From Brevibacillus panacihumi W25 (GTDB lineage Bacteria; Bacillota; Bacilli; Brevibacillales; Brevibacillaceae), in assembly GCF_000503775.1 (NCBI RefSeq), contig NZ_KI629782.1, forward strand, positions 2,295,579 to 2,359,578: 64,000 nucleotides of DNA, written 5' to 3'. The translations under genes and the position numbers were made by a program. The notes beneath the pieces were generated by a model, which was given only the letters and a program-made list of their open reading frames with translations, did not search any database and was not told where the DNA came from. Below are positions 25,921-34,351 of this stretch, in pieces; position 1 is the first letter of the stretch; every line of letters begins with the position of its first letter.

Positions 25921-26839
25921 ATGTTAGATTCCTTCCTCCGTGAACGACTGGCGGCATAGGGGGGTACAACCCTTGCAAAATCTCCTTGAAATCTTGTACA
26001 GGAGTAGTTCCGCCTCCCTTGGGCACCACCAGGTAGGAAGCTACTTTGGGCAGTGTCAATCCCGGCGTCGGCAATTCGATGAAGCGATTCTCAAAAAATT
26101 CCCGGCTCACTGCCGAACGAGGCAAAAACGAGACGCCCAAGCCATCCTCAATAAATCGCTTGGTAATGTCGACTTGCGACACCGTCATCGTCCGCAGACT
26201 AAATCCGCGTTGGCGCAACAGCAACAGCAGGTCATCCCAGTAACCCGGATGATTGTGGGTAAGAAGCCGCTTGGTTTGCAATTCCTGCTCCCAATCGGGC
26301 AGCGGAGCTTCCATGTCGCCTCCGTTATGCGGGACCGCAAACACGATCGGATCTTCGTACAACAAATAGGTAGACAGATGAAACTCCCCTGGCACGATGC
26401 GGCTCAATCCCAGATCGGCTTGTCCGCTCTGCACCAACGGGCCAATATCGACAGATTCTGCGATCCGAATGGATAAATCTACATCCGGATACAGCTTGGT
26501 GAACCGATGCAACAGATGTGACAATCGCGCCCTGGCGATGATCGGGGAGACGGCGATTTGCAGCTTTTCCCGGTATCCCTGTCTCCATGCTTGCAAATCT
26601 TCCATGCTATGATGCCATTGCTCCAGCAATTCTTTGGCATGGGGCAAGTATCGTCTCCCAGCCGCCGTCAATCGCACGCGCTTTCCTACCCGCTCAAACA
26701 ATGGTATGCCCAATTCCTTTTCCAACTGCCGAATATGCTGACTGACGGTCGGCTGGGCGATAAAGAGAGCCTCCGCGGCCTGATGAAAATTTTCAGTCGT
26801 AGCCGCTACCAGAAACGTCTGCAGCACACGGAAATCCAT
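25919..26839 (-). CDS. LysR-family regulator, CitR-like
   Basis: A 306-residue LysR protein: helix-turn-helix NFHQAAEALFIAQPTVSQHIRQLE (split at ~18-40) and a C-terminal effector domain. The ATG at 26839 follows GGAGGAGGAG. It lies directly upstream of citrate synthase with a 105-base gap. In Bacillus subtilis CitR is divergent from citA; here the two are in tandem, so control would act on a promoter in the gap (inference). Confidence 0.88.
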   Translation of the reverse strand: MDFRVLQTFLVAATTENFHQAAEALFIAQPTVSQHIRQLEKELGIPLFERVGKRVRLTAAGRRYLPHAKELLEQWHHSMEDLQAWRQGYREKLQIAVSPIIARARLSHLLHRFTKLYPDVDLSIRIAESVDIGPLVQSGQADLGLSRIVPGEFHLSTYLLYEDPIVFAVPHNGGDMEAPLPDWEQELQTKRLLTHNHPGYWDDLLLLLRQRGFSLRTMTVSQVDITKRFIEDGLGVSFLPRSAVSREFFENRFIELPTPGLTLPKVASYLVVPKGGGTTPVQDFKEILQGLYPPMPPVVHGGRNLT

Positions 26840-26947
26840 ATTATCTCCTCCTCCTGCCATGAGATGCAAAGCGATGCTTTTTCCAAATCAACAATGGCTC
26901 ATTCCTATATCGGCAGAACCAGGCCTTCTTGACACTATTCGAGCGCA

Positions 26948-26954
26948 TTCGACA
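26948..26954. promoter_or_regulatory. Spo0A box candidate
   Basis: TTCGACA, followed by AAA, is the reverse complement of a full TTTGTCGAA box, 180 bases upstream of the gene at 27134. The rest of the 294-base gap has no gene. Confidence 0.35.
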
Positions 26955-27133
26955 AAAGCAGGACTCCACGACCGGGTAAAAAGGCACTTTTTTCCTATTT
27001 TCGTAAGGAATTGATTGGAAAATCATTTTCATCGCATTTCCATGTGTTACAATACAAAACTGAGTGCGTAAATCCTGGGATGACTCGCACTGATTATTCT
27101 ACAGCAGAAAGAAAGCAAAAAGGGGAGAAAGTG

Positions 27134-28786
27134 ATGGAGACGACACCAAACGTCCAAACACCGCGGAAAAGCTCTAAGAAAACCATGCTGATTGTCGGGG
27201 CCGCAGTGGTAGTGGTACTCGGAGGATTAGGGACTGCCTTCGCCAAATTCGATTTTTTCAAAAGCGCCAAGACGATTTATTTGCAATCTGAGGCTACAAC
27301 AATGGCCAAGTTTTCCAGCGAGGTTTCACAGAAGTATGCCGAGTATGAAGCTTACATGAAGCCATATATGGAACAACCTGTTCATACGACAACCGAGATC
27401 AGCGACATCACCATCGACGCAGACATTCCAGACCCGGAGACCGGCAAGGCTCTTGATCTGATCAAAAACGCCAAATTCGTCATTAACAGCAATGTTGACG
27501 AGCAAAAAAAGCAGCAATCCGGCAATATCGAGGTTCATCTGAAATCGAAAAAGCTGGCTACGCTTGAGTACTTCCTGAATGATACGCTGTTCGGCTTCCG
27601 ACTTCCAGAGTTTTACAGCAAATACGGCTATATGGATCTGAAGGACCGCGATGTGATCAAGCAGCAGTTCGGTGAAGAGCTGCCGAAGCGCTTCCTCACT
27701 TATAGCGATCTGTATCAAGCTGTGCAAGTAAAGGAAGATGAGGTAAAAAGCATTCTTACTCCTTACGCCTTGCTGTATGCTGACAGCTTGAAGGAAAGCC
27801 AGATCAACTTGAAGAAAGATGTGGCTTTCAACGAGGAAGGCTTTCAGACAAATGTAAGTGAAGTGACCATTACCTTCACACCGGAGGAAGCATCCAGCCT
27901 GCTGACGCAAATTGCGGAAAAAGCACAAAAGGACGAAAAGCTGTTCGACCTGATCTACTCCCGCTACAATAACGTGACGACTTTGCTGAATGATTCCGGC
28001 TACCAGCTGGAAGGCGTGCTGTCTCGCGAAGAATTCAAGAAATCGTTTGACCAAACCTTCACAGACATGATCGAAGAAGTCAAGGTAGACGGCAAACAAA
28101 CGGATGAGACCTTGAAAATGATCGTCCAAATCGACGCAGACCATCAAATCATTTCTCGCAAGGTCCTGGTGGCCAACGAGAAAGATCAAAAAGAAAACCT
28201 CTTCTGGAAAAGTATTTCTTACCAGAACGGTGCAGATACCTACAACTTGTACAGCCTGATCAATCCGGAAAATCCGGATGAGACCGAATTGACTTTCTCT
28301 TACAAAGGAAAAGAAGAAAAAGGGAAAACGAACGGTACTGTGAGCTTCTTTGTCAAAGATGATGCCACACCTGTCGTGGATGTAAAAACAACCTTCGAAA
28401 CCACACAGCAGGATAAGAAGGAAGACGGCATCTATGACTTCAACATTACCGTCCTGGATGAAGAAATCATGGAAAATATCACCCTGTCTGGAAAAGTCAC
28501 GTCCAGCATGACCAAGACAGATACAGGTCGTGAGTCGAATGCTGACCTCAAAATCAACTTCGACCAATCCGAGCCTGATATGCCGCGCAGCATCAGCATG
28601 AAGATGAACGCGACAGAGGAATACGGGAAGCCGTTGGAAATCCCTCAAGTAAATGAGAGCAACGGCATCAACCTGGCAACAATAAACGACATGCAAATGA
28701 TGGAAATCCAGCAGGAAGTAGAAGTTTCCCTGCAAAAATTCATGCAGGAAAACGCTGAGCTGGTACAAGAATTTATGATGCCATAA
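27134..28786 (+). CDS. Large membrane-anchored extracellular protein, family uncertain (DUF6583-like)
   Basis: A 550-residue protein with a basic N-terminus, one transmembrane helix at about 20-40 (MLIVGAAVVVVLGGLGTAFA) and a long extracellular domain rich in Lys, Glu and Thr, built of beta-strand-like repeats (e.g. SGNIEVHLKS, TNGTVSFFVKD). It has no cysteines. It resembles proteins annotated as DUF6583 in Brevibacillus, by memory only. ATG at 27134 is chosen over the GTG at 27131 from the distance to AGGGGAG. Monocistronic. Confidence 0.75.
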   Translation: METTPNVQTPRKSSKKTMLIVGAAVVVVLGGLGTAFAKFDFFKSAKTIYLQSEATTMAKFSSEVSQKYAEYEAYMKPYMEQPVHTTTEISDITIDADIPDPETGKALDLIKNAKFVINSNVDEQKKQQSGNIEVHLKSKKLATLEYFLNDTLFGFRLPEFYSKYGYMDLKDRDVIKQQFGEELPKRFLTYSDLYQAVQVKEDEVKSILTPYALLYADSLKESQINLKKDVAFNEEGFQTNVSEVTITFTPEEASSLLTQIAEKAQKDEKLFDLIYSRYNNVTTLLNDSGYQLEGVLSREEFKKSFDQTFTDMIEEVKVDGKQTDETLKMIVQIDADHQIISRKVLVANEKDQKENLFWKSISYQNGADTYNLYSLINPENPDETELTFSYKGKEEKGKTNGTVSFFVKDDATPVVDVKTTFETTQQDKKEDGIYDFNITVLDEEIMENITLSGKVTSSMTKTDTGRESNADLKINFDQSEPDMPRSISMKMNATEEYGKPLEIPQVNESNGINLATINDMQMMEIQQEVEVSLQKFMQENAELVQEFMMP

Positions 28787-28798
28787 GCAATGTTAGAT

Positions 28799-28838
28799 GG
28801 AAAAAGGATGCGGGGATCTGTTCCCGTGTCCTTTTTGC
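28799..28838. terminator. Bidirectional terminator
   Basis: AAAAAGGATGCGGG pairs with CCCGTGTCCTTTTT between the convergent genes ending at 28786 and 28844. Confidence 0.75.
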
Positions 28839-28843
28839 GTATC

Positions 28844-29206
28844 TCAGCCTAGCAGCGGCATGTAGGATTCCGGGTTCAGCTTCTCTCCTTCGATCACCAT
28901 GGCGATCATACCTTCCTCACTGCCGGACTCGTGCCCTTCTCCCGCTTCCCAAAAGGCTGCTTGCCCTGCGCTGATGGGGACAGGCTCAGAATCATCTTTT
29001 CCCCGTACCCAGCCCTCCCCCTCTACGACGAGGAAAAGCTGATCGACCACTGCCGGATGATAGCCCAGGACGCCTTTCGGACCGATGCGAATACAGCCGA
29101 TCGATACAGGCCCCTGCGTCCGAACGATTCTGGAAATAGCGGCGTTAATGGACTCATACTGTTTGATCTCGTGTCCCACCTGTCGGTCAAAACGAAATCT
29201 TTTCAT
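28844..29206 (-). CDS. Cupin-domain protein
   Basis: A 120-residue single-domain cupin. Motif 1 is GCIRIGPKGVLGYHPAVVDQLFLVVEGEG (about 37-66, split) and motif 2 is around ISAGQAAFWEAGEGHES (~80-95). Metal ligands are partly kept (His in GYHP and GHES). No substrate is predictable. Preceded by GGGGGAGGAG and located 47 bases downstream of the chemoreceptor gene; co-transcription is possible. Confidence 0.8.
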   Translation of the reverse strand: MKRFRFDRQVGHEIKQYESINAAISRIVRTQGPVSIGCIRIGPKGVLGYHPAVVDQLFLVVEGEGWVRGKDDSEPVPISAGQAAFWEAGEGHESGSEEGMIAMVIEGEKLNPESYMPLLG

Positions 29207-29252
29207 ATGCGATCTCCTCCCCCTCTAATACGAATGGATTTCTAACTTCCTA

Positions 29253-30941
29253 TTAGACTTTGAAGCGCCCAATTCCTTTTTCAAGCTCTTCCGCCAGGCG
29301 GGTAAGCGAAGCGGCTGAAGTGGAGATCTCTTCCATTGAAGCAAGCTGCTCCTGGGCTGCGGCCGAGACATCCAGGGTCCGGGAGACTGCGTTTTGGGTC
29401 ACCTCTGCCATTGTGTGCATGGCTTGTGCTACTTTGTCCGTACTGTCCGTCAAGGATCGTGAGGCTGTAAAAACATCCTGCACCTGTACGGCGACCCCAT
29501 CGACTGCCCCGCGGATGTTCGAGAACACTTCCCCTGCCTGTGTCACGCCCTGAATCCCAGCTGCCACTTCTTCCTGCCCGGAATTCATGGAATCTACTGC
29601 TTCTACCGTCTCATTCCGAATCATCTCGACAAGCTGCGCGATTTCCCGTGCCGAATCGGAGGATTGCTCCGCTAGCTTGCGGACTTCATCCGCCACGACG
29701 GCAAATCCTCTGCCATGCTCTCCAGCTCGGGCAGCTTCAATCGCTGCATTTAACGCCAAAAGATTGGTTTGAGCGGCAATTTCCGTGATGACATGGACGA
29801 TTTGACCGATTTGCTGGGAACGATCACCCAATTTTCCCACCAACTTTGACAGATGTGTCATCGTCTCTCCGATATGGCTCATCTGGCTGACCGCTTGCTG
29901 TACCGTTAAATTCCCGTCAGCTGCCAACTCCGATGTCTGAACCGCCGTACTGGTCACTTGCTCCGCCCGTGTCGCAATCTGGCTGATCCCCGAAGTCATC
30001 TGGTCGACCTCAGTGTGACTGATTTGTACATTTTCTGCTTGAATTTCCGTACCCTCCGCCAGGCTTTGCATCGTCTCCGAAATTTGCTCGGTCGCCCTGC
30101 TGGTTTGTTCTGAGCTGGCCGAGAGTTGTTCCGCTGCGGCGGCTACCTGCTGGGCATTTCCCCTGATTTGCAGAATCAATTCCCGCAGATTGCGCAACAT
30201 CTGGTTAAAGGAAGCAGCCAACATTCCGATTTCATCCTTGGAGGACACCTTCAACTCACGGGTTAGATCTCCTTCGCCCTCCGCAATGTCTTGCAATTGC
30301 TTATTGACCCGATGGAGCGGTATGACGATGGAGCGAACCAAATACACGCCTATTATGATTGAAAACAAGATACTGACAATTCCAGTGACGAGTTGGACTT
30401 GGTTCGCCATCTCCACTTGCTTCACTTGCTCGATCTCACTGGCATCCATGGCAGCCATGGCTTCCTCCATTAACGCCGCTACGCCCTCGTCGAGTTCCAG
30501 TCTGGCCAACCGCTCATCTCCAAAGTGAAGCATTTGGGCTTCTATTTGTTCACCGCGCTCCCAGAGTTTTATCATTACCGCGCTTTGATCCATATACGTC
30601 AGGTACAATTTTTCGATGTTCTGCAAGGCTTCTTTCTCACTGGCGCTAAACTGCTTTGAATCTTTCAGCTTTTGAAACAAGGCCTCCAAACGTTCTTCCT
30701 TGGCTACCATTCCTTCCATGTACTGAGATTCGCCCGTCAGCAGGTAGCCGCGCTCATCATTGTTTCGCCCCGTCATGACAAATTGAATCTCGCGCAAATC
30801 TGTCAATGCCTTCGCATTATCGACCATCTGCTGATACGATTTGGCGACCTTGTCATTTTGGATGAAGATGTACACGGAAGAACTGATTACCACAAGTAAA
30901 AGCACGCCAAATGCCAACAAAAATTTGGTCCTTAGTTTCAC
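29253..30941 (-). CDS. Methyl-accepting chemotaxis protein
   Basis: A 562-residue transducer: transmembrane helix 1 (~8-27), a periplasmic four-helix/CHASE3-like sensor ([16 protein letters not shown]), transmembrane helix 2 (~185-205), HAMP (~206-260), and the signalling tip [31 protein letters not shown] (about 385-415) typical of MCPs. It would feed the CheA/CheW array. The sensor type often detects small acids or redox cues, but the ligand is unknown. No che genes are nearby. Confidence 0.93.
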   Translation of the reverse strand: MKLRTKFLLAFGVLLLVVISSSVYIFIQNDKVAKSYQQMVDNAKALTDLREIQFVMTGRNNDERGYLLTGESQYMEGMVAKEERLEALFQKLKDSKQFSASEKEALQNIEKLYLTYMDQSAVMIKLWERGEQIEAQMLHFGDERLARLELDEGVAALMEEAMAAMDASEIEQVKQVEMANQVQLVTGIVSILFSIIIGVYLVRSIVIPLHRVNKQLQDIAEGEGDLTRELKVSSKDEIGMLAASFNQMLRNLRELILQIRGNAQQVAAAAEQLSASSEQTSRATEQISETMQSLAEGTEIQAENVQISHTEVDQMTSGISQIATRAEQVTSTAVQTSELAADGNLTVQQAVSQMSHIGETMTHLSKLVGKLGDRSQQIGQIVHVITEIAAQTNLLALNAAIEAARAGEHGRGFAVVADEVRKLAEQSSDSAREIAQLVEMIRNETVEAVDSMNSGQEEVAAGIQGVTQAGEVFSNIRGAVDGVAVQVQDVFTASRSLTDSTDKVAQAMHTMAEVTQNAVSRTLDVSAAAQEQLASMEEISTSAASLTRLAEELEKGIGRFKV

Positions 30942-31068
30942 AAAGAAGCCCCCTCACATGATGTCTGAACCTTCTACCGTTATGGATACATTGCTCATTT
31001 CCCCCTTTTACCCGGTTCTTTTCTTCCTTAAACCTTCATCTATAGAATGTTGCCGCCAGGGGTACAAA

Positions 31069-31105
31069 AAAACGCCCCCCACCCAAAAACGGGCAAGGAG
31101 CGCCG
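31069..31105 (-). terminator. Terminator after clpP
   Basis: An imperfect GC-rich stem (CGCTCCTTGCCC with GGGTGGGGGGCG on the minus strand) followed by seven T residues. Confidence 0.6.
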
Positions 31106-31111
31106 GATTGC

Positions 31112-31693
31112 TTATCGCTTCTCGATAATTTTGTCGATCAAGCCATAGGCAAGCGCTTCTTCGGCAGAGAGGAAGAAGTCCCGATCCGAGTCGCGCTCGA
31201 TCTGCTCGATGCTTTTTCCTGTACGCTCGGCAATGATCCGATTGATCATTTGTCTCGTTTTGATGATTCGCTCCGCAGCGATCTTCATATCGCTCGCCTG
31301 CCCCTGGCTGCCTCCCGAAGGCTGATGCAGCATCACCTCGGCATTTGGGAGGGCAAAACGTTTTCCAGGCGCACCTGACAGCAACAGCATCGCTCCCATC
31401 GAAGCAGCCATACCGGTGCAAATCGTGGATACGTCTGGCCCAATGAAATTCATCGTGTCGATAACCGCCATTCCCGCTGTGATGGACCCTCCCGGAGAAT
31501 TGATATAGAGGTGTATATCCTTCTTGGGGTCCTCCGCTGTCAAAAAGAGAAGCTGCGCCACTACCGCGTTGGCTACCTGATCATCAATGGCACTGCCGAC
31601 AAAAATGATTCTGTCTTTGAGCAATCGTGAGTAAATATCGTACGAACGCTCGCCATAACTGGTTTGCTCTACGACCATGGGGATAAGGTTCAC
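31112..31693 (-). CDS. clpP: ATP-dependent Clp protease proteolytic subunit
   Basis: A 193-residue serine protease with the full ClpP signature: catalytic Ser in GMAASMGA (~97), His in MLHQPSGG (~122) and Asp in [12 protein letters not shown] (~171). It assembles as a double heptamer and works with ClpX or ClpC. It starts at a GTG after AAAGGAGG. Stand-alone, without clpX or tig; the divergences ([20 protein letters not shown]) suggest a ClpP paralogue, with a housekeeping copy perhaps elsewhere. Confidence 0.93.
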   Translation of the reverse strand: MNLIPMVVEQTSYGERSYDIYSRLLKDRIIFVGSAIDDQVANAVVAQLLFLTAEDPKKDIHLYINSPGGSITAGMAVIDTMNFIGPDVSTICTGMAASMGAMLLLSGAPGKRFALPNAEVMLHQPSGGSQGQASDMKIAAERIIKTRQMINRIIAERTGKSIEQIERDSDRDFFLSAEEALAYGLIDKIIEKR

Positions 31694-31733
31694 TGGCCAA
31701 TCCTCCTTTGGGATCTTTTCATTGCCACTCCGA

Positions 31734-31994
31734 TTAAGCGGCCATCCGCATGAACAGAGCCTGAGGCGATGCGGCGGAACGCGTCGCCCGGGTGAAGCCT
31801 GAGGACACTTGCGTCACAATGACAGGATTTTGTGCAGGGCCGATTTCCCATCTGCTCACGGTCGCTTCCTGCGCAGCCTGCCCGTGCCGTTCACGGCCTG
31901 CGGGAAAAGGGATGACTTGACCTGTTTGCTCGTTTTTCCCCTCCCAGACGATGACGGGTTGGGACTTGCTTGGGGCTGGTGCTTCTGCCTTCAT
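31734..31994 (-). CDS. Small hypothetical protein coupled to ArsR regulator
   Basis: 86 residues, Pro/Ala/Gln-rich and without membrane segments ([34 protein letters not shown]). Its ATG overlaps the ArsR stop as ATGA and a good ribosome site (GAGGCGAGG) lies in the end of that gene, so it is probably real. No family is recognised. It may be a co-regulated partner of the ArsR-like protein. Confidence 0.6.
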   Translation of the reverse strand: MKAEAPAPSKSQPVIVWEGKNEQTGQVIPFPAGRERHGQAAQEATVSRWEIGPAQNPVIVTQVSSGFTRATRSAASPQALFMRMAA

Positions 31995-32584
31995 TTTTCC
32001 TCGCCTCCTTCATTGGGGTACACGGCCAGGATCACCTGGTAGGTTTCCTGTCCTTTTGCGGCTGTCTGATATTTGCTTACCAGTTGCTTCACCAATTGCA
32101 TGTACTCTTCGACAAAAGCGCTGCGCGCCTCGGCGCTGGCAAGCTGAATTTGCGCGTCCAGGGTAGCGCTCGGTATCTCCTCTTCCTGATCCGAGCGTTC
32201 CATCAGCTTGAGGGCATCCCGCTTGATCCGCTCAGCCGTATGAACCAGATGCGCCAACGAGCCTTGATCCTTTATCTGCTGTACCGTGTTGCCTGCCCAA
32301 TTCAGCCCTTCCGACAAGACGTACGTCCGGGCGATTGCCATATACAGCACTTCGACCAGATTGCGCACCTGCCGGCTGCCGACTCTGCGGACCAAGCCCA
32401 CTTTTTCCAGGGCCTTCAGATGATAGTTGATTCGCTGCGGGATCTCTTGGATGCTGCGTGCCACTTCTGACGCAGAAGCTGGTTCAGCGAGGCGGCTCAA
32501 TATCTCCGCCCGTAGCGGATTCAACAGCGCCATCGCTTGCTCCGGCGTCTCGACTACATACGTTTCCAGCTGAGCTTGCTCCAC
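31991..32584 (-). CDS. ArsR-like HTH regulator
   Basis: A 197-residue winged-helix protein. The DNA-binding part is residues ~15-85 (LNPLRAEILSRLAEPASASEVA, then IPQRINYHLKALEKVGLV, VGSRQVRNLVEVLY); the C-terminal half is helical and resembles the ligand domain of other helix-turn-helix 20/ArsR proteins. No metal-binding Cys. Ends in a 4-base overlap with the small downstream gene. A TTTACGTAAA palindrome 25 bases upstream is a candidate self-regulatory operator. Confidence 0.85.
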   Translation of the reverse strand: MEQAQLETYVVETPEQAMALLNPLRAEILSRLAEPASASEVARSIQEIPQRINYHLKALEKVGLVRRVGSRQVRNLVEVLYMAIARTYVLSEGLNWAGNTVQQIKDQGSLAHLVHTAERIKRDALKLMERSDQEEEIPSATLDAQIQLASAEARSAFVEEYMQLVKQLVSKYQTAAKGQETYQVILAVYPNEGGEEK

Positions 32585-32608
32585 ATCAACACCTCATGAC
32601 ATTAATCA

Positions 32609-32638
32609 TTTACGTAAAAACAGTTTATTACGTGAGAT
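32609..32638. promoter_or_regulatory. Candidate ArsR operator
   Basis: TTTACGTAAA (32609-32618) is a perfect 10-bp palindrome, with a second TTACGT half-site at 32628-32633, in the gap upstream of the ArsR gene. Confidence 0.35.
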
Positions 32639-32677
32639 TTCATTTGTCAAATGATGGATGAGCCCAAACTTTTTCAA

Positions 32678-32706
32678 TTGCTCGCAGAGGAAAACAGGAG
32701 TACAAT
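32678..32706 (+). promoter_or_regulatory. Sigma-A-type promoter
   Basis: TTGCTC (32678-32683), a 17-bp spacer and TACAAT (32701-32706), 31 bases upstream of the small gene at 32737. Confidence 0.4.
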
Positions 32707-32736
32707 GTAGGATACCGAGGAGGTGAGATAATCGTC

Positions 32737-33018
32737 ATGGAAGAATTGTTATTCTTGTTTTCAGTAGACGATTTCTTCGCCTTGCTTGCCATTTTGGTGG
32801 GAGGGTTGGCATCTGCGTTCTATTTGCAGCGACATGTCTCTCCGCGAAAACATCCCGCCTGCTTCTCGAACGCAAGAGTTGATTATCAACCATCCATCCA
32901 CCCCGAAACGGTGGAGGCCTATCCGATGGAGGCAAGGCAGGCGCTGCACTTCCGAATGTTCCGGCGCACGCAGCGTTTTGACGGCGATTCTGATACATAC
33001 GCGATCCTTTTGGCTTGA
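32737..33018 (+). CDS. Small single-pass membrane protein
   Basis: 93 residues with an N-terminal hydrophobic helix (about 3-28, LFSVDDFFALLAILVGGLAS) and a basic, polar tail. Preceded by GAGGAGGTGAG. No family recognised. It is followed 35 bases later by another short membrane-type gene and then a terminator, forming a two-gene unit. Confidence 0.6.
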   Translation: MEELLFLFSVDDFFALLAILVGGLASAFYLQRHVSPRKHPACFSNARVDYQPSIHPETVEAYPMEARQALHFRMFRRTQRFDGDSDTYAILLA

Positions 33019-33053
33019 TTCTCTGAACGGAAAACCAAAAGGAGGTTGATTGT

Positions 33054-33188
33054 ATGATCGCCACATATATCGGAGAAGCGTTGCTTTATCTTGTCGGGCT
33101 CCCCATTTTTGCTTATCAGACAGTAGAGGGACTGCACGCATTGGCTGACGCTTTTGTTCAAATGTCCGAGTTTATCAACTGGAAATAA
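33054..33188 (+). CDS. 44-residue hydrophobic peptide gene
   Basis: A short frame from ATG 33054 to TAA 33188 with a near-perfect ribosome site (AAAGGAGG, 6-7 bases upstream). The product begins MIATYIGEALLYLVGLPIF and ends EFINWK; it has one hydrophobic segment with an acidic residue. Supported by the ribosome site, by position between the 93-residue gene and a terminator, and by stable frame composition; no homologue is known to me. Confidence 0.55.
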   Translation: MIATYIGEALLYLVGLPIFAYQTVEGLHALADAFVQMSEFINWK

Positions 33189-33208
33189 AATTTTCAGCCT
33201 ACTACAAA

Positions 33209-33237
33209 AGCCTGACCTCATGGGGTCAGGCTTTTTC
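33209..33237. terminator. Strong terminator
   Basis: AGCCTGACC/GGTCAGGCT, 9-bp stem with a 6-base loop and T5, ending the small-gene pair; A-rich upstream, so also usable by the convergent gene ending at 33257. Confidence 0.8.
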
Positions 33238-33256
33238 TGTGTCCACTATCAGTCTG

Positions 33257-34057
33257 TTATTCGGTCTCGATCCGGTCCCCTCGCGTAGGCGGAGTCGAAA
33301 TAACGAGAAATTCCACATCGTCAAAACGTTCATTCTTCATCTGGTGCCAGACGCCTGGTGGCACCTCCGCGCCTTCCTGCTCGCGAAGGACCAGACGAGT
33401 CCCGTCGACCTCCAGACTTGCCTCACCCGATAAGACGAAAAAGAATTGCCGGGCCCGTGTATGGTAATGGCGCACTTCCTCCGTTTTGCCTGGCATCCGC
33501 TCATGGATGACGCTCAAATCGTCGCCCTTGACCAAATGCCATCCATCGCACGAAGCGCCCCAATTGTAATGCTCCGCACTTCTATTGCTGATCTTTTGCG
33601 GGCGAAATGGTTCCTGGCGCGGTTTCGACTGTACGGGCTGGGCGGGCTGCTCCTGCGACCGCTCGGCAACTGATGCGGTAGCAGCTGCCGTCGCCCGCGG
33701 CTGGAAGCCTTTAAAGCGGCTGCCCTGGTAAGCCAGCAGTCCCGTCTCTCCTTCTCTGCACGACCCGTATTGAGTTCCGCTTACACCAAACTCCACCCGT
33801 TCCCCTGACGACAGTTCGAATGTGATGTAATACGAAGTGTGAGCACTCGAATTATTGGAGCCGCCCCACACCTCCATGCGCTTGCTGATGACCGTCACTT
33901 CATCCTGACGCAGCTCAGCAGCGTTATTGCTCATCCAGGTGCTCAAGCCTCGGATGACAATAAATAGAATTCCCCCTATTACAACCAATGGAATGACGGT
34001 GGACATCAAACCAAAGAGTGAAAAGCCGAAGCCCCCGGGATAACCAAATTCGTACAT
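33257..34057 (-). CDS. DUF2500 membrane domain fused to a cupin domain
   Basis: A 266-residue two-part protein. Residues ~1-120 match DUF2500: one transmembrane helix (20-40), then VISKRMEVW, YYITFELSSGERVEFGVSG and LLAYQGSRFKGF. A Pro/Gln/Ala linker (~120-160) follows. Residues ~160-266 are a cupin with metal-ligand motif HYHTRARQFFFVLSGE and PPGVWHQMKNE. Each domain is known; the fusion is unusual. It starts at ATG 34057 in a single gene; no internal frameshift is seen. Confidence 0.82.
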   Translation of the reverse strand: MYEFGYPGGFGFSLFGLMSTVIPLVVIGGILFIVIRGLSTWMSNNAAELRQDEVTVISKRMEVWGGSNNSSAHTSYYITFELSSGERVEFGVSGTQYGSCREGETGLLAYQGSRFKGFQPRATAAATASVAERSQEQPAQPVQSKPRQEPFRPQKISNRSAEHYNWGASCDGWHLVKGDDLSVIHERMPGKTEEVRHYHTRARQFFFVLSGEASLEVDGTRLVLREQEGAEVPPGVWHQMKNERFDDVEFLVISTPPTRGDRIETE

Positions 34058-34178
34058 CTGCCTCTCCTCCTATCCCATGGTCCCCCATGTTTTTCTCCCA
34101 TAATAACACAGACCTGGTTTCATGACCCACTCGTTGCGGGTCTAAAAGAATAATGATTCGCTGTTTTTCGACTTTTTA

Positions 34179-34207
34179 TTTACATTCTGTTATAGGCATG
34201 TTAGTAT
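34179..34207 (+). promoter_or_regulatory. Promoter of the antiporter leader
   Basis: TTTACA (34179-34184), 17-bp spacer, TAGTAT (34202-34207). Transcription from about 34214 would give a ~138-base leader. Confidence 0.5.
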
Positions 34208-34213
34208 TAAAAA

Positions 34214-34323
34214 AGTAGCAGGAAATGAATATTGTTTTCACTACTGGAGGAGCCTGTCACCATAGGGTTCTTTTTGTCTTTTTTCGCGGATACAAGGAAC
34301 CTTACAGACAGGTTCCTTTTTTC
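34214..34323 (+). promoter_or_regulatory. Candidate attenuator/riboswitch leader
   Basis: The leader can form a 5' hairpin (34214-34245), a GGAGCC/GGGTTC hairpin followed by T-runs (34249-34280), and a strong terminator AAGGAACCT/AGGTTCCTT with T6 (34294-34323). GGAGCCTGTC (34249-34258) is complementary, with one G-U pair, to GACAGGTTCC (34307-34316), so pairing them would dissolve both downstream hairpins. No known riboswitch class is matched. Confidence 0.5.
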
Positions 34324-34351
34324 TTATCCATTTTCGTGAAGGGGGATCCAT

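Noticed and set aside
32107..32116. TTCGACAAAA as a Spo0A box
   Set aside because: It is inside the ArsR coding sequence, far from a promoter.
34214..34323. Fluoride, preQ1 or yybP-ykoY riboswitch for the antiporter leader
   Set aside because: The conserved bases of these classes, as far as I recall them, are not present; only the terminator/antiterminator logic is supported.
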